From: Siphonobacter curvatus
GTDB taxonomy: Bacteria > Bacteroidota > Bacteroidia > Cytophagales > Spirosomataceae
Length of the DNA: 64,000 nt
Reading direction: 5' to 3'
NCBI RefSeq assembly: GCF_002943425.1
Contig: NZ_PTRA01000001.1
Location: 682,001 to 746,000 of the forward strand
The notes under the pieces were generated by a model that was not told the origin of the DNA, searched no databases, and saw only the letters and a list, made by a program, of their open reading frames with translations. The position numbers and the translations under genes were made by a program. Positions 36,568 to 44,080 of the stretch are shown here, piece by piece (within the stretch, counting starts at the first letter, position 1; every line of letters begins with the position of its first letter).

Positions 36568-37356
36568 TTAAGCATTCGCCAAAGCCCGGTCCAAGTGTAC
36601 GTATCCGCCGTCCACGTGGATGAGCTGACCAGTGGTATGACTGGATTTGTTGGATAACAAAAAGGCGACCGTAGTACCGAGTTCTTCGGTGGTGGTCATG
36701 CGTTGCTGTAAGGGAATGTTGCGGGTAATTTCCTTGAGTTTTTCTTCCGGGTTGGGTAAGCCATTGATCCAGCGTTCGTACAGGGGCGTCCAGCTTTCGG
36801 CTACAATCACTGCGTTGACCCGAACATTGTATTTAAGCAGTTCAACGGCCCATTCGCGGGTAAGAGCATTGCGGCCTCCGTTCGCGGCGGCATAAGCAGA
36901 CGTACCTCCCTGACCCGTTTCAGCCGTTTTTGAGCCAATATTGACAATGGCTCCCTGTGATGCTTTCAGAGCAGGCAACGCATACTGAGCCATCAGGTAA
37001 TAATGAATCAGGTTTTTGTGCAGTGAAGCTACAAAGTCTTCATAAGTGCCCGTTTCCAGACCTACTCCATCGTTTACCCCGGCGTTATTGACCAGTCCAT
37101 CGATGACACCAAATTTCTCCAGCGTCAATCGAACGGCCTTTTCGCATTCGCTGGGCTGGGTCAATTCGGCAGGTACCTGAAAGGCCTGACCACCCGCCGC
37201 TTCAATCGCTGCTACTGTTTTCAAATTATCGGACTCACTACGACCAATAATAACCGGAATCGCTCCTTCGGTAGCCAGCACTTTACTAATTCCTTCGCCA
37301 ATGCCTTTGGCACCGCCCGTAACAATGATGACTTTATTGGTTAGGTTTAGATTCAT
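36568..37356 (-). CDS. SDR-family L-fucose dehydrogenase
   Basis: 262 residues. Rossmann nucleotide-binding motif TGGAKGIG (13-20), NNAG (90-93), catalytic Ser in NIGS (S142) and Tyr155. The Lys expected at Tyr+4 is Asn159 (AYAAANGG). The closest match in my knowledge is bacterial L-fucose dehydrogenase, which oxidises L-fucose to L-fucono-lactone with NAD(P). The context, between a fuconolactonase and FucP, agrees with this. Gap of 94 bp to the lactonase gene. Whether the Asn affects catalysis is discussed under findings. Confidence 0.85.
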   Translation of the reverse strand: MNLNLTNKVIIVTGGAKGIGEGISKVLATEGAIPVIIGRSESDNLKTVAAIEAAGGQAFQVPAELTQPSECEKAVRLTLEKFGVIDGLVNNAGVNDGVGLETGTYEDFVASLHKNLIHYYLMAQYALPALKASQGAIVNIGSKTAETGQGGTSAYAAANGGRNALTREWAVELLKYNVRVNAVIVAESWTPLYERWINGLPNPEEKLKEITRNIPLQQRMTTTEELGTTVAFLLSNKSSHTTGQLIHVDGGYVHLDRALANA

Positions 37357-37450
37357 TACGAATGCGTTAAAAGTTTCTCAAGGGATCAGTTTCTTAGTAA
37401 CGATACCAAGCCTGACTATACCAAAAGAGACTAATCGTAGTAAGATAACC

Positions 37451-38278
37451 TTATAAATTATAAAATTCAGTAGCCGTGACTCCCCAGAATTGAGCTTTTT
37501 CAGTTTCCGAAAACGGTTTCATGTATTCGTTTAGTATCTCTACCCAGCGTTCGTAAGCGGAAGCAACCAGACAAACGGGCCAATCGGAACCAAACATGGT
37601 ACGGGAAGTACCGAAGGATTCGAAAATGACGTCCAGATAGGGGCGAAGCTGTTTAAGTGACCAGTTTTCCCAATCGGCTTCCGTCACTAGTCCGGATACC
37701 TTGCAGCAAACATTTTCGCGTTTACCCAACGATTGAATATCGGCCGTCCATTTTTCCAGTTCGCCCTGTTTAATCAGGGGTTTGGCTCCATGATCAACCA
37801 CGAATCGGTTATAGGGCAAACGAGTAGCCAATTCGCGGGCGACGGGAAGGTGCTTTGGGTAAATCAATACATCATAAGTATAGCCATACTCACCAAGGGT
37901 ACGCACGCCTTCCATAAACTCCGTCCGGAGCAGAAATAGATCATCCGGTTCCGCTTGTACGATATGACGAAAGCCTTTGAGTTTGGGAAATGCCTTGAAA
38001 TGGTCCAGCCGTTCGCTTAGCGTTTCCGACCGTAAATCCACCCAGCCTACGACACCCTTGATAAAATTATGTTGCTCCGCCAGCGTAAGTAAAAATTCCG
38101 TTTCAGCTTCTGATTGATCAGCTTGTACAGCTACAGTGCCATCAATACCGGTGTTCTCAAGTAGCGGTTGGAGGTCTTCTGGGAAAAAATCCCGTCGGAT
38201 GGGCTGCATGGCGGGGGTAATCCAGGCATCCCGAATGGGATCATACTGCCAGAAGTGCTGATGTGAGTCAATTTTCAT
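37451..38278 (-). CDS. L-fuconolactonase, amidohydrolase family
   Basis: 275 residues. Metal-dependent TIM-barrel hydrolase: IDSHQHFW at the start, GFRHIVQAEPDD in the middle, VVDHGAKP (conserved His) and FGSDWPVC (conserved Asp) near the end. Family members open sugar lactones; with an L-fucose dehydrogenase next, L-fuconolactone is the likely substrate. First gene of the three-gene operon. Later enzymes of the oxidative route (fuconate dehydratase, 2-keto-3-deoxyfuconate steps) are not in the window. Confidence 0.87.
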   Translation of the reverse strand: MKIDSHQHFWQYDPIRDAWITPAMQPIRRDFFPEDLQPLLENTGIDGTVAVQADQSEAETEFLLTLAEQHNFIKGVVGWVDLRSETLSERLDHFKAFPKLKGFRHIVQAEPDDLFLLRTEFMEGVRTLGEYGYTYDVLIYPKHLPVARELATRLPYNRFVVDHGAKPLIKQGELEKWTADIQSLGKRENVCCKVSGLVTEADWENWSLKQLRPYLDVIFESFGTSRTMFGSDWPVCLVASAYERWVEILNEYMKPFSETEKAQFWGVTATEFYNL

Positions 38279-38367
38279 GTGTCTAGAGAGGAATAGCTAA
38301 ATTCAGTATAGGCAAGGATGGTAAAAATAAAGAAGGAAAGCGTAAAACTTCCGAATCGGGCACAAAA

Positions 38368-38396
38368 AAAGGTCGTTCTGTACAAGAACGACCTTT
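38368..38396 (-). terminator. intrinsic terminator after rplS
   Basis: 12-bp perfect stem (38368-38379 / 38385-38396). The A-run 38364-38370 gives the U-tract on the minus strand. Confidence 0.8.
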
Positions 38397-38415
38397 AAAA
38401 GGGAGTAGCTCAAAG

Positions 38416-38772
38416 CTATTTTTTCTTTTCCTTGATTTTGGCAGCCTTACCTTGTTTGCCACGCAGGTAGTACAGACGAGCACGACGTACCAGACCGCGA
38501 CGTACCACTTCGATTTTGTCGATGTTGGGCGAAAGAAGGGGGAAAATACGCTCTACGCCAACGCCATTAGATACTTTACGTACCGTAAACGTTTCGCCAT
38601 TCGTACCAGAATTTTTGCGTTGAATTACCGCACCAGTGAAAACCTGGATACGTTCTTTATTGCCTTCACGAATTTTTACGTGAACATTAAGCGTATCGCC
38701 AGATTTGAAATCGGGGATGTCGGTCCGGCGAGCTGAATTATCAGCTTCCACCAGTTTGATCAGATCACTCAT
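38416..38772 (-). CDS. rplS: 50S ribosomal protein L19
   Basis: 118 residues with the standard L19 core: [36 protein letters not shown]-type block and the basic C-terminal [22 protein letters not shown]. It sits at the 30S-50S interface. Not next to trmD or rpsP as in many other bacteria. Promoter element at 38865-38872. Confidence 0.97.
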   Translation of the reverse strand: MSDLIKLVEADNSARRTDIPDFKSGDTLNVHVKIREGNKERIQVFTGAVIQRKNSGTNGETFTVRKVSNGVGVERIFPLLSPNIDKIEVVRRGLVRRARLYYLRGKQGKAAKIKEKKK

Positions 38773-38864
38773 GACCTCTGAAAGAGTTTTGTTAAAATGG
38801 TCTAACTCATTGATAGATCGGCAACATCGAATCCCACAGGTCGAGCGGTTGCCGAAATGAGCCG

Positions 38865-38872
38865 CAAAGATA
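38865..38872 (-). promoter_or_regulatory. -7 promoter element (TATCTTTG) for rplS
   Basis: Exact TAnnTTTG match on the minus strand, leader of about 85 nt. Confidence 0.5.
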
Positions 38873-38965
38873 CGGATTCTTTCGGCAGCTACAAAAGTCC
38901 GGTATTTTTTAATTCGCTATGCAACAAATCTTTAAGCAAAAACATCTTTCCGCTATACACTCACC

Positions 38966-39679
38966 ATGAAACCTGCAAAAGCCGTGATGCACACGAAATT
39001 CTTGACCTCCGTATTCTTTTTCCTGAGCCTGCTCGTGGCTACCACAGTAGGAGCACAGACCAGAAAAACATTCAATCTCAGCAATTTTGACCGTCTGGAT
39101 TTAGGTTCTGCCTTTATCATTGACGTGAAGCCGGGCAATTTTAAAGTAGAAGTAGAAGGCGAACAGAAAGACCTCGACGAGTTGGAGGCCAATGTTAGCA
39201 GCGGTCAGCTTCGGATTCGGTACCGGGAAATGCACCGGCGTTCGAATAACCGTCAGCGGGTACACGTCCACATCACCATGCCCGCCCTGACGGGGGTACG
39301 ATTCAGCGGAGCTTCCCAGGCCAAAGTATCAGGTTTCGGTAGCCAAAATCGAATGAATATTGATATTTCCGGAGCTTCGCAGGTCAGCATTGATACGCGG
39401 GCCAAACAGGTACAAATGGATTTGTCGGGTGCTTCGCAGGTTACTTTAAACGGAAATGCGGAAAGTCTTGACGGAAAAATTTCGGGTGCTACCATTTTTA
39501 AAGGCGAAGAATTTAAAGTAGGTCAGGCGAACGTAAATGTTTCCGGAGCCAGCTCGGCTCGCATCTACGTAACCGAAAAATTATTGGCCGATGCCAGCGG
39601 AGCCAGTCAGGTGCGGTATCGGGGTCATCCGTCCGTAACTGCCAATACCTCAGGAGCTAGCCAGGTTTCGAACGAATAG
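38966..39679 (+). CDS. DUF2807 (GIN domain) exported protein
   Basis: 237 residues. Signal peptide (LTSVFFFLSLLVATTVGAQ); start at 38966 or 38987 cannot be decided. After it the protein is a beta-solenoid of DUF2807 type: TFNLSNFDRLDLGSAFIIDV opens, followed by recurring SGASQV turns (RFSGASQAKV, DISGASQVSI, DLSGASQVTL, SGATIF, SGASSARI, SGASQVRY, SGASQVSN). Members are common in Bacteroidota as putative auto-transporter-like adhesin or envelope proteins without assigned function. Confidence 0.88.
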   Translation: MKPAKAVMHTKFLTSVFFFLSLLVATTVGAQTRKTFNLSNFDRLDLGSAFIIDVKPGNFKVEVEGEQKDLDELEANVSSGQLRIRYREMHRRSNNRQRVHVHITMPALTGVRFSGASQAKVSGFGSQNRMNIDISGASQVSIDTRAKQVQMDLSGASQVTLNGNAESLDGKISGATIFKGEEFKVGQANVNVSGASSARIYVTEKLLADASGASQVRYRGHPSVTANTSGASQVSNE

Positions 39680-39703
39680 AAAATCCTTTTTGTACACGAC
39701 TGA

Positions 39704-39734
39704 AAAGAGAAAAGTCAGACCGACTTTCTCTTTT
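39704..39734 (+). terminator. intrinsic terminator after the DUF2807 gene
   Basis: Stem of about 12 bp with one bulged A (AGAGAAAAGTC / GACTTTCTCT), followed by seven T. Confidence 0.7.
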
Positions 39735-39848
39735 TTTATGCATTAGAATTGCATTAGAAAAAGGCAGGGAAAAGCGAAGCAACGCTGATTTAATCGAATT
39801 TTAAAACCGAAAATTTTTTTTAATAAACGCTCGCTCCGAAAAATATGT

Positions 39849-39879
39849 TTGACAATCTGCATTCAAGTAATTTTCTTTG
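39849..39879 (+). promoter_or_regulatory. candidate promoter for acpP
   Basis: TTGACA beginning at 39849, then a 20-nt spacer after the TTG to TTTCTTTG (39872-39879, one mismatch to TAnnTTTG). Predicted leader about 27 nt. Confidence 0.42.
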
Positions 39880-39911
39880 CGACGTTTTTTGAACCAAATC
39901 ACTCAAACACA

Positions 39912-40148
39912 ATGTCAGAAATCTCGGCTAAAGTCAAGCAGATTATCGTTGACAAATTGGGCGTGGAGGAGTCGGAAGTGACGCCGGAAGCTAGCTTTAC
40001 GAATGACCTCGGGGCTGACTCGCTCGATACCGTGGAACTCATCATGGAATTTGAAAAAGAATTCAATGTGTCTATTCCCGACGATCAGGCTGAAACGATC
40101 ACGACGGTCGGTCAGGCTGTTGCCTATCTGGAAGAACACGCCAAGTAA
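39912..40148 (+). CDS. acpP: acyl carrier protein
   Basis: 78 residues from the ATG at 39912; an upstream in-frame ATG at 39849 lies inside the promoter. Acidic four-helix protein with the phosphopantetheine site Ser37 in [10 protein letters not shown]. Carries the growing chain in fatty acid synthesis. It heads the acpP-fabF-rnc order that is conserved in Bacteroidota. A terminator-like hairpin separates it from fabF. Confidence 0.97.
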   Translation: MSEISAKVKQIIVDKLGVEESEVTPEASFTNDLGADSLDTVELIMEFEKEFNVSIPDDQAETITTVGQAVAYLEEHAK

Positions 40149-40164
40149 GTAACATCTATCAGCG

Positions 40165-40212
40165 GTGCTAATTTGAAAAAGGGCATTTCGGTGCCTCTTT
40201 TCGGATTAGCAC
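40165..40212 (+). terminator. attenuating hairpin between acpP and fabF
   Basis: GTGCTAAT (40165-40172) pairs with ATTAGCAC (40205-40212), with an imperfect inner stem (GAAAAAGGGC / GCCTCTTTTC) and seven T after it (40214-40220). It sits in the 162-bp space between two genes of one pathway, so it is likely partial termination. Confidence 0.62.
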
Positions 40213-40310
40213 ATTTTTTTGATTCTATTGGTTAGGATTTTTCTTGCTAAACAATCTCTACGTAAGAGGGGCAAGTCAATCATCGGACCTGATTATAAAA
40301 CTATTACGCT

Positions 40311-41558
40311 ATGCAATTAAAGCGAGTTGTTGTCACTGGACTAGGAGCTCTTACCCCCATAGGAAATACGGTAGAGGAATACTGGGACGGACTGACCCGA
40401 GGCGTCAGCGGTGCCAATCTCATTACGCGGTTCGATGCCACCCGTTTCCGTACCAAATTTGCCTGTGAGGTAAAAAACTTTGACGTACAGGCGTACATTC
40501 CTCGCCAAGAGGCCCGCAAGATGGACTGGTTTACCCAGTACGCCGTCGTAACCGCCGATGAGGCGATTGCTGACGCGGGCATCGATAAAGAAAAAGTAGA
40601 CCTGGATCGGATCGGTGTGATCTGGGGTGCGGGTATTGGTGGACTCAAAACGTTTGAGGATGAAGTATTGAATTTTGGCGGTGGCGATGGAAACCCCCGA
40701 TTCAATCCCTTCTTTATTCCCAAAATGATTGCGGATAGTTCTGCCGGACTGATCTCTATTCGTCACGGATTCCGTGGACCTACTTACGTCACCGTATCGG
40801 CCTGTGCTTCTTCAGGAAACGCCCTGATCGACGCGTTTAATTACATCCGTTTGGGTAAAATGGATATCTGTGTATCCGGTGGATCGGAAGCAGCTGTTAC
40901 GCAGGCGGGTGTAGGAGGATTTAACGCTCTGAAAGCCCTTTCAGAACGCAATGACGATTTTGCCACGGCTTCCCGTCCGTACGATAAAGACCGCGATGGT
41001 TTCGTACTGGGTGAAGGTGGAGCAGCTCTGATTCTGGAAGAGTACGAGCACGCCGTAGCTCGTGGAGCAAAAATCTACTGCGAAATCATGGGTGGCGGTA
41101 TGTCATCGGATGCGTATCACATTACAGCTCCCCATCCCGACGGACGCGGTGCCTACATGTGTATGAAGCTGGCTCTGGAAGACGCCGAATTGCCGCTGGA
41201 ATCAGTCGATTACATTAACACCCATGGTACATCCACGCCCATCGGCGATCCGCAGGAACTAAAAGCCATTGAGCGTTTGTTCGGCGAACATGCTACCAAG
41301 CTGAATATCAGTTCCACGAAATCTATGACCGGTCACCTCTTAGGGGGAGCGGCTGCGATTGAAGCGGTAGCTGCAATTCTAGCGATTAAAAATCAGTTGG
41401 TACCGCCTACGATCAACCATTTTACGGATGATCCTGATATTAATCCAAATTTAAACCTTACCTTCAATGAGCCCCAGGCCCGGAAGGTAGAAGTGGCCAT
41501 TAGCAACACTTTTGGTTTTGGCGGACACAACACTTGCGTTGTTTTCAAGAAAGTATAG
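40311..41558 (+). CDS. fabF: beta-ketoacyl-ACP synthase II
   Basis: 415 residues, complete thiolase-fold condensing enzyme with active-site Cys165 (VSACASSGN), His305 (NTHGTSTPIGD) and His342 (STKSMTGHLLGG). Elongates acyl-ACP with malonyl-ACP. Downstream of acpP and ahead of rnc. Confidence 0.97.
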   Translation: MQLKRVVVTGLGALTPIGNTVEEYWDGLTRGVSGANLITRFDATRFRTKFACEVKNFDVQAYIPRQEARKMDWFTQYAVVTADEAIADAGIDKEKVDLDRIGVIWGAGIGGLKTFEDEVLNFGGGDGNPRFNPFFIPKMIADSSAGLISIRHGFRGPTYVTVSACASSGNALIDAFNYIRLGKMDICVSGGSEAAVTQAGVGGFNALKALSERNDDFATASRPYDKDRDGFVLGEGGAALILEEYEHAVARGAKIYCEIMGGGMSSDAYHITAPHPDGRGAYMCMKLALEDAELPLESVDYINTHGTSTPIGDPQELKAIERLFGEHATKLNISSTKSMTGHLLGGAAAIEAVAAILAIKNQLVPPTINHFTDDPDINPNLNLTFNEPQARKVEVAISNTFGFGGHNTCVVFKKV

Positions 41559-41564
41559 TCGGGT

Positions 41565-41593
41565 TGAGCCGTGGGTTGCTGACCTACGGCTCA
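41565..41593 (+). other. hairpin just upstream of rnc
   Basis: 11-bp stem with one G-U pair (41565-41575 / 41583-41593) and a 7-nt loop, ending 11 nt before the rnc start codon. No T-run follows directly, so it is more like a structured 5' region than a terminator. Confidence 0.5.
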
Positions 41594-41604
41594 GCCAATA
41601 AATT

Positions 41605-42387
41605 TTGTACACTGTGCTGCTACCGCTATTCGTTTCTACGGTCTTTGACCCTCTGACCCAGTTTTTCAGATCACCATCCGACAAGGATAAAAAGCTGAAG
41701 AAAGCGGTAGCTACGCTTATCGGTACCCGTCCGTCCAATGTGGAACTGTACCGACTGGCATTTATGCATACATCGGTAAGTAAGCCCTTGAATGGCAAAG
41801 ATGTCCGACTTTCCAACGAACGGCTCGAATACCTGGGCGATGCGGTGCTGGGCATGGTGGTAGCCGAGTATCTCTTCAAAAAGTATCCTTACAAAGACGA
41901 AGGTTTTCTAACCGAAATCCGCTCCCGGATTGTGAATCGGGAATCACTTAACCTGGTGGCTCGTAAACTGGGGCTGGATACGCTGGTGGAATACGACCCG
42001 AATCGCCGGACGGTACTGGCCCGTACTTCCATGTACGGTGATGCTCTGGAAGCGTTTGTGGGAGCGATCTACCTGGATAAAGGATTTCAGTTCACCAGGA
42101 AATTCATTTTGAAACGACTGCTCTCCAGTTATTTCGATCTGGATAAAGTGGTGGAAACCAATATCAACTACAAGTCGCAGATCATTGAATGGGCTCAGCG
42201 GGAAGGTCGCGACCTTCGCTTTGAAGTGACCGAAAAAGGATCCGCCCGACACAAGGAATTCATTGCCGAACTCATGGTCGATAACGAAGTATTCGCCACG
42301 GGTACAGGGTTCAATAAAAAGAAAGCCGAGCAGTCGGCTTCCGAAAAAGCCATCGAAAAACTGAACCTGGTCAAGCCGGTTAGTTAA
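41605..42387 (+). CDS. rnc: ribonuclease III
   Basis: 260 residues from a TTG at 41605; GTG at 41614 is the alternative. There is no in-frame ATG before residue 54, which is inside the catalytic domain, so a non-ATG start is certain. Catalytic domain with signature NERLEYLGDAVL (71-82) and GDALEAFVGAIYLD (second acidic cluster); dsRNA-binding domain from about residue 185 (NYKSQIIEWAQREGRD onward, KKAEQSASEKAI at the end). Processes rRNA precursors and double-stranded RNA. Confidence 0.95.
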   Translation: MYTVLLPLFVSTVFDPLTQFFRSPSDKDKKLKKAVATLIGTRPSNVELYRLAFMHTSVSKPLNGKDVRLSNERLEYLGDAVLGMVVAEYLFKKYPYKDEGFLTEIRSRIVNRESLNLVARKLGLDTLVEYDPNRRTVLARTSMYGDALEAFVGAIYLDKGFQFTRKFILKRLLSSYFDLDKVVETNINYKSQIIEWAQREGRDLRFEVTEKGSARHKEFIAELMVDNEVFATGTGFNKKKAEQSASEKAIEKLNLVKPVS

Positions 42388-42410
42388 GCTTGGTACTTCT
42401 TTTTTTGTGA

Positions 42411-42437
42411 AAAAGCTATCCCGAACGGATGGCTTTT
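42411..42437 (+). terminator. intrinsic terminator after rnc
   Basis: 11-bp stem with one G-U pair (42411-42421 / 42427-42437), T-run after it. Confidence 0.78.
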
Positions 42438-42469
42438 TTTATTTTCAAGCCAATAACCTCTAAAAACGT

Positions 42470-42946
42470 ATGGAAATTTTATTAGTCATTCTGGGCGTAC
42501 TGGCCCTACTCGTTGGTTTGGCCGGAGCCGTTCTGCCTTTACCCGGTCCACCGCTGAGTTTTTTAGGCTTGTTACTATTGCATTGGTCAGGACGAGCCAC
42601 GTTTTCTTCCACCACCCTCATTGTTCTTGGGATCGTTACGTTCATCATTGCCGTACTGGATTATCTGGTACCCATTTGGGGCGTACGAAAATTTGGCGGT
42701 ACCACCTACGGCACGTACGGCACTACAATTGGACTTATCCTGGGTTTAATCCTGCCCATCCCCGGCGGGATGTTTGTGGGAGCCTTTGTCGGAGCGATGG
42801 GTGGAGAAATGTACGGCGGTATGGCTTCGGGCAAAGCCATGCGGGCTGCGTTTGGCTCGTTTCTGGGCTTCATGGCGGGTATGTTTATGAAGGTCGTTTT
42901 ATGTCTGGTTATGATTGGGTACGCCATCGCCGCTTTTATTAAGTAA
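42470..42946 (+). CDS. DUF456 membrane protein
   Basis: 158 residues, Gly-rich and very hydrophobic. The conserved family pattern is visible: GAVLPLPGPPLSFLGLLL near the start, then DYLVPIWGVRKFGGT and GMFVGAFVGAMGGE, with glycine-zipper stretches. Four to five membrane helices. Widespread in Bacteroidota; function unknown. Confidence 0.88.
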   Translation: MEILLVILGVLALLVGLAGAVLPLPGPPLSFLGLLLLHWSGRATFSSTTLIVLGIVTFIIAVLDYLVPIWGVRKFGGTTYGTYGTTIGLILGLILPIPGGMFVGAFVGAMGGEMYGGMASGKAMRAAFGSFLGFMAGMFMKVVLCLVMIGYAIAAFIK

Positions 42947-42992
42947 CCCGAACGATTTCAACTTTTCTCTCCTTCTCAAACCATAGGAGCCG

Positions 42993-43000
42993 TACCTTTG
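42993..43000 (+). promoter_or_regulatory. -7 promoter element (TACCTTTG) for hemB
   Basis: Exact TAnnTTTG match; leader of about 25 nt to the ATG at 43031. It also overlaps a TTG that would be an upstream in-frame start, which argues against that start. Confidence 0.5.
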
Positions 43001-43030
43001 CGGCAGTTTTTCACGTATCCTGTATTAGCT

Positions 43031-44011
43031 ATGCATATATTACGTCGTCCCCGTCGGTTGCGTACAAGTGCCGCGGTGCGAGCGTTGGTTGAAGAAACGA
43101 GCGTTTCGGTAAATGATCTCATTCTGCCGGTTTTTGTGGTAGAAGGACAAAATGTAAAACGAGAAGTAGCTTCCATGCCGGGTGTGTATCGGCATTCGCT
43201 GGATAATTTGCTGGATGAAATTGGCCAGTGCCAGGATTTAGGCATCAAAGCTTTTGATTTATTTCCCGGTTTGGATGAATCCAAAAAAGATAAGTACGCT
43301 AGTGAAAGCTGGCGGGAAGGCAGCATGTATCTGGAAGCAATTCATGCGGTGAAGAGTAAGTATCCGGACGTAGTGGTCATGACGGACGTAGCCATGGATC
43401 CCTACAGCTCGGATGGGCACGATGGGTACGTAGAGAATGGTGAGATTCTGAACGACGAAACGCTGGAATACCTGGGCAAAATGGGTGTTGCTCAGGCTCA
43501 GGCGGGTGCCGACATTCTCGGGCCTTCGGATATGATGGACGGTCGGGTAGGGTACCTGCGGGAGAAACTCGATGACGCCGGATTTTCGAAAGTAGCGATC
43601 ATGTCGTACACAGCCAAGTACGCGTCGGCTCTGTACAGTCCTTTCCGGGATGCCTTGGAGTCGGCCCCCAAGTTCGGCGACAAGAAAACGTATCAGATGA
43701 ATCCGGCCAATATCAAGGAGGCTTTGATTGAAGCCGAACTCGATTACGCCGAAGGAGCCGATTACCTGATGGTAAAGCCTGCCATGCTGTATCTGGACAT
43801 TATCAAGATGCTGAACGATAACTTCGCCCTGCCCATTGCCGCGTACAATATTTCGGGTGAGTACTCCATGATCAAAGCTGCCGCCCAGAAAGGCTGGATT
43901 GACGGGGATCGGGTGATGCTCGAAACGCTGACGTCCATCAAACGGGCGGGAGCAAAGATTATTCTGACGTACTTCGCGAAGGAGTTTGCTCAAATCCAGC
44001 AACAACGATAA
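43031..44011 (+). CDS. hemB: porphobilinogen synthase (delta-aminolevulinate dehydratase)
   Basis: 326 residues from the ATG at 43031. Condenses two 5-aminolevulinate molecules in haem synthesis. Active-site Lys196 (SYTAKYASA) and Schiff-base Lys249 (MVKPAML). The metal site reads DVAMDPYSSDGHDG (119-132), with Ala and Asp where zinc-type enzymes have three Cys. This is the zinc-independent class; such enzymes use Mg as an allosteric metal or none. Stands alone, with terminator at 44032-44061. Confidence 0.96.
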   Translation: MHILRRPRRLRTSAAVRALVEETSVSVNDLILPVFVVEGQNVKREVASMPGVYRHSLDNLLDEIGQCQDLGIKAFDLFPGLDESKKDKYASESWREGSMYLEAIHAVKSKYPDVVVMTDVAMDPYSSDGHDGYVENGEILNDETLEYLGKMGVAQAQAGADILGPSDMMDGRVGYLREKLDDAGFSKVAIMSYTAKYASALYSPFRDALESAPKFGDKKTYQMNPANIKEALIEAELDYAEGADYLMVKPAMLYLDIIKMLNDNFALPIAAYNISGEYSMIKAAAQKGWIDGDRVMLETLTSIKRAGAKIILTYFAKEFAQIQQQR

Positions 44012-44031
44012 GTTCTTTTGAATACTTTCCG

Positions 44032-44061
44032 GATGCCCTGTCTGCTTGCATACAGGGCATC
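44032..44061 (+). terminator. intrinsic terminator after hemB
   Basis: 10-bp perfect stem (44032-44041 / 44052-44061) followed by five T. Confidence 0.78.
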
Positions 44062-44080
44062 TTTTTAGCCAGACCTTCTT

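Noticed and set aside
39604-39680. SGASQV repeats read as a DNA repeat or CRISPR-like array
   Set aside because: The period is irregular and explained by beta-solenoid protein turns.
43259-44005. 248-codon open frame antisense to hemB
   Set aside because: The sense strand is a clearly complete hemB; the antisense frame has no motif.
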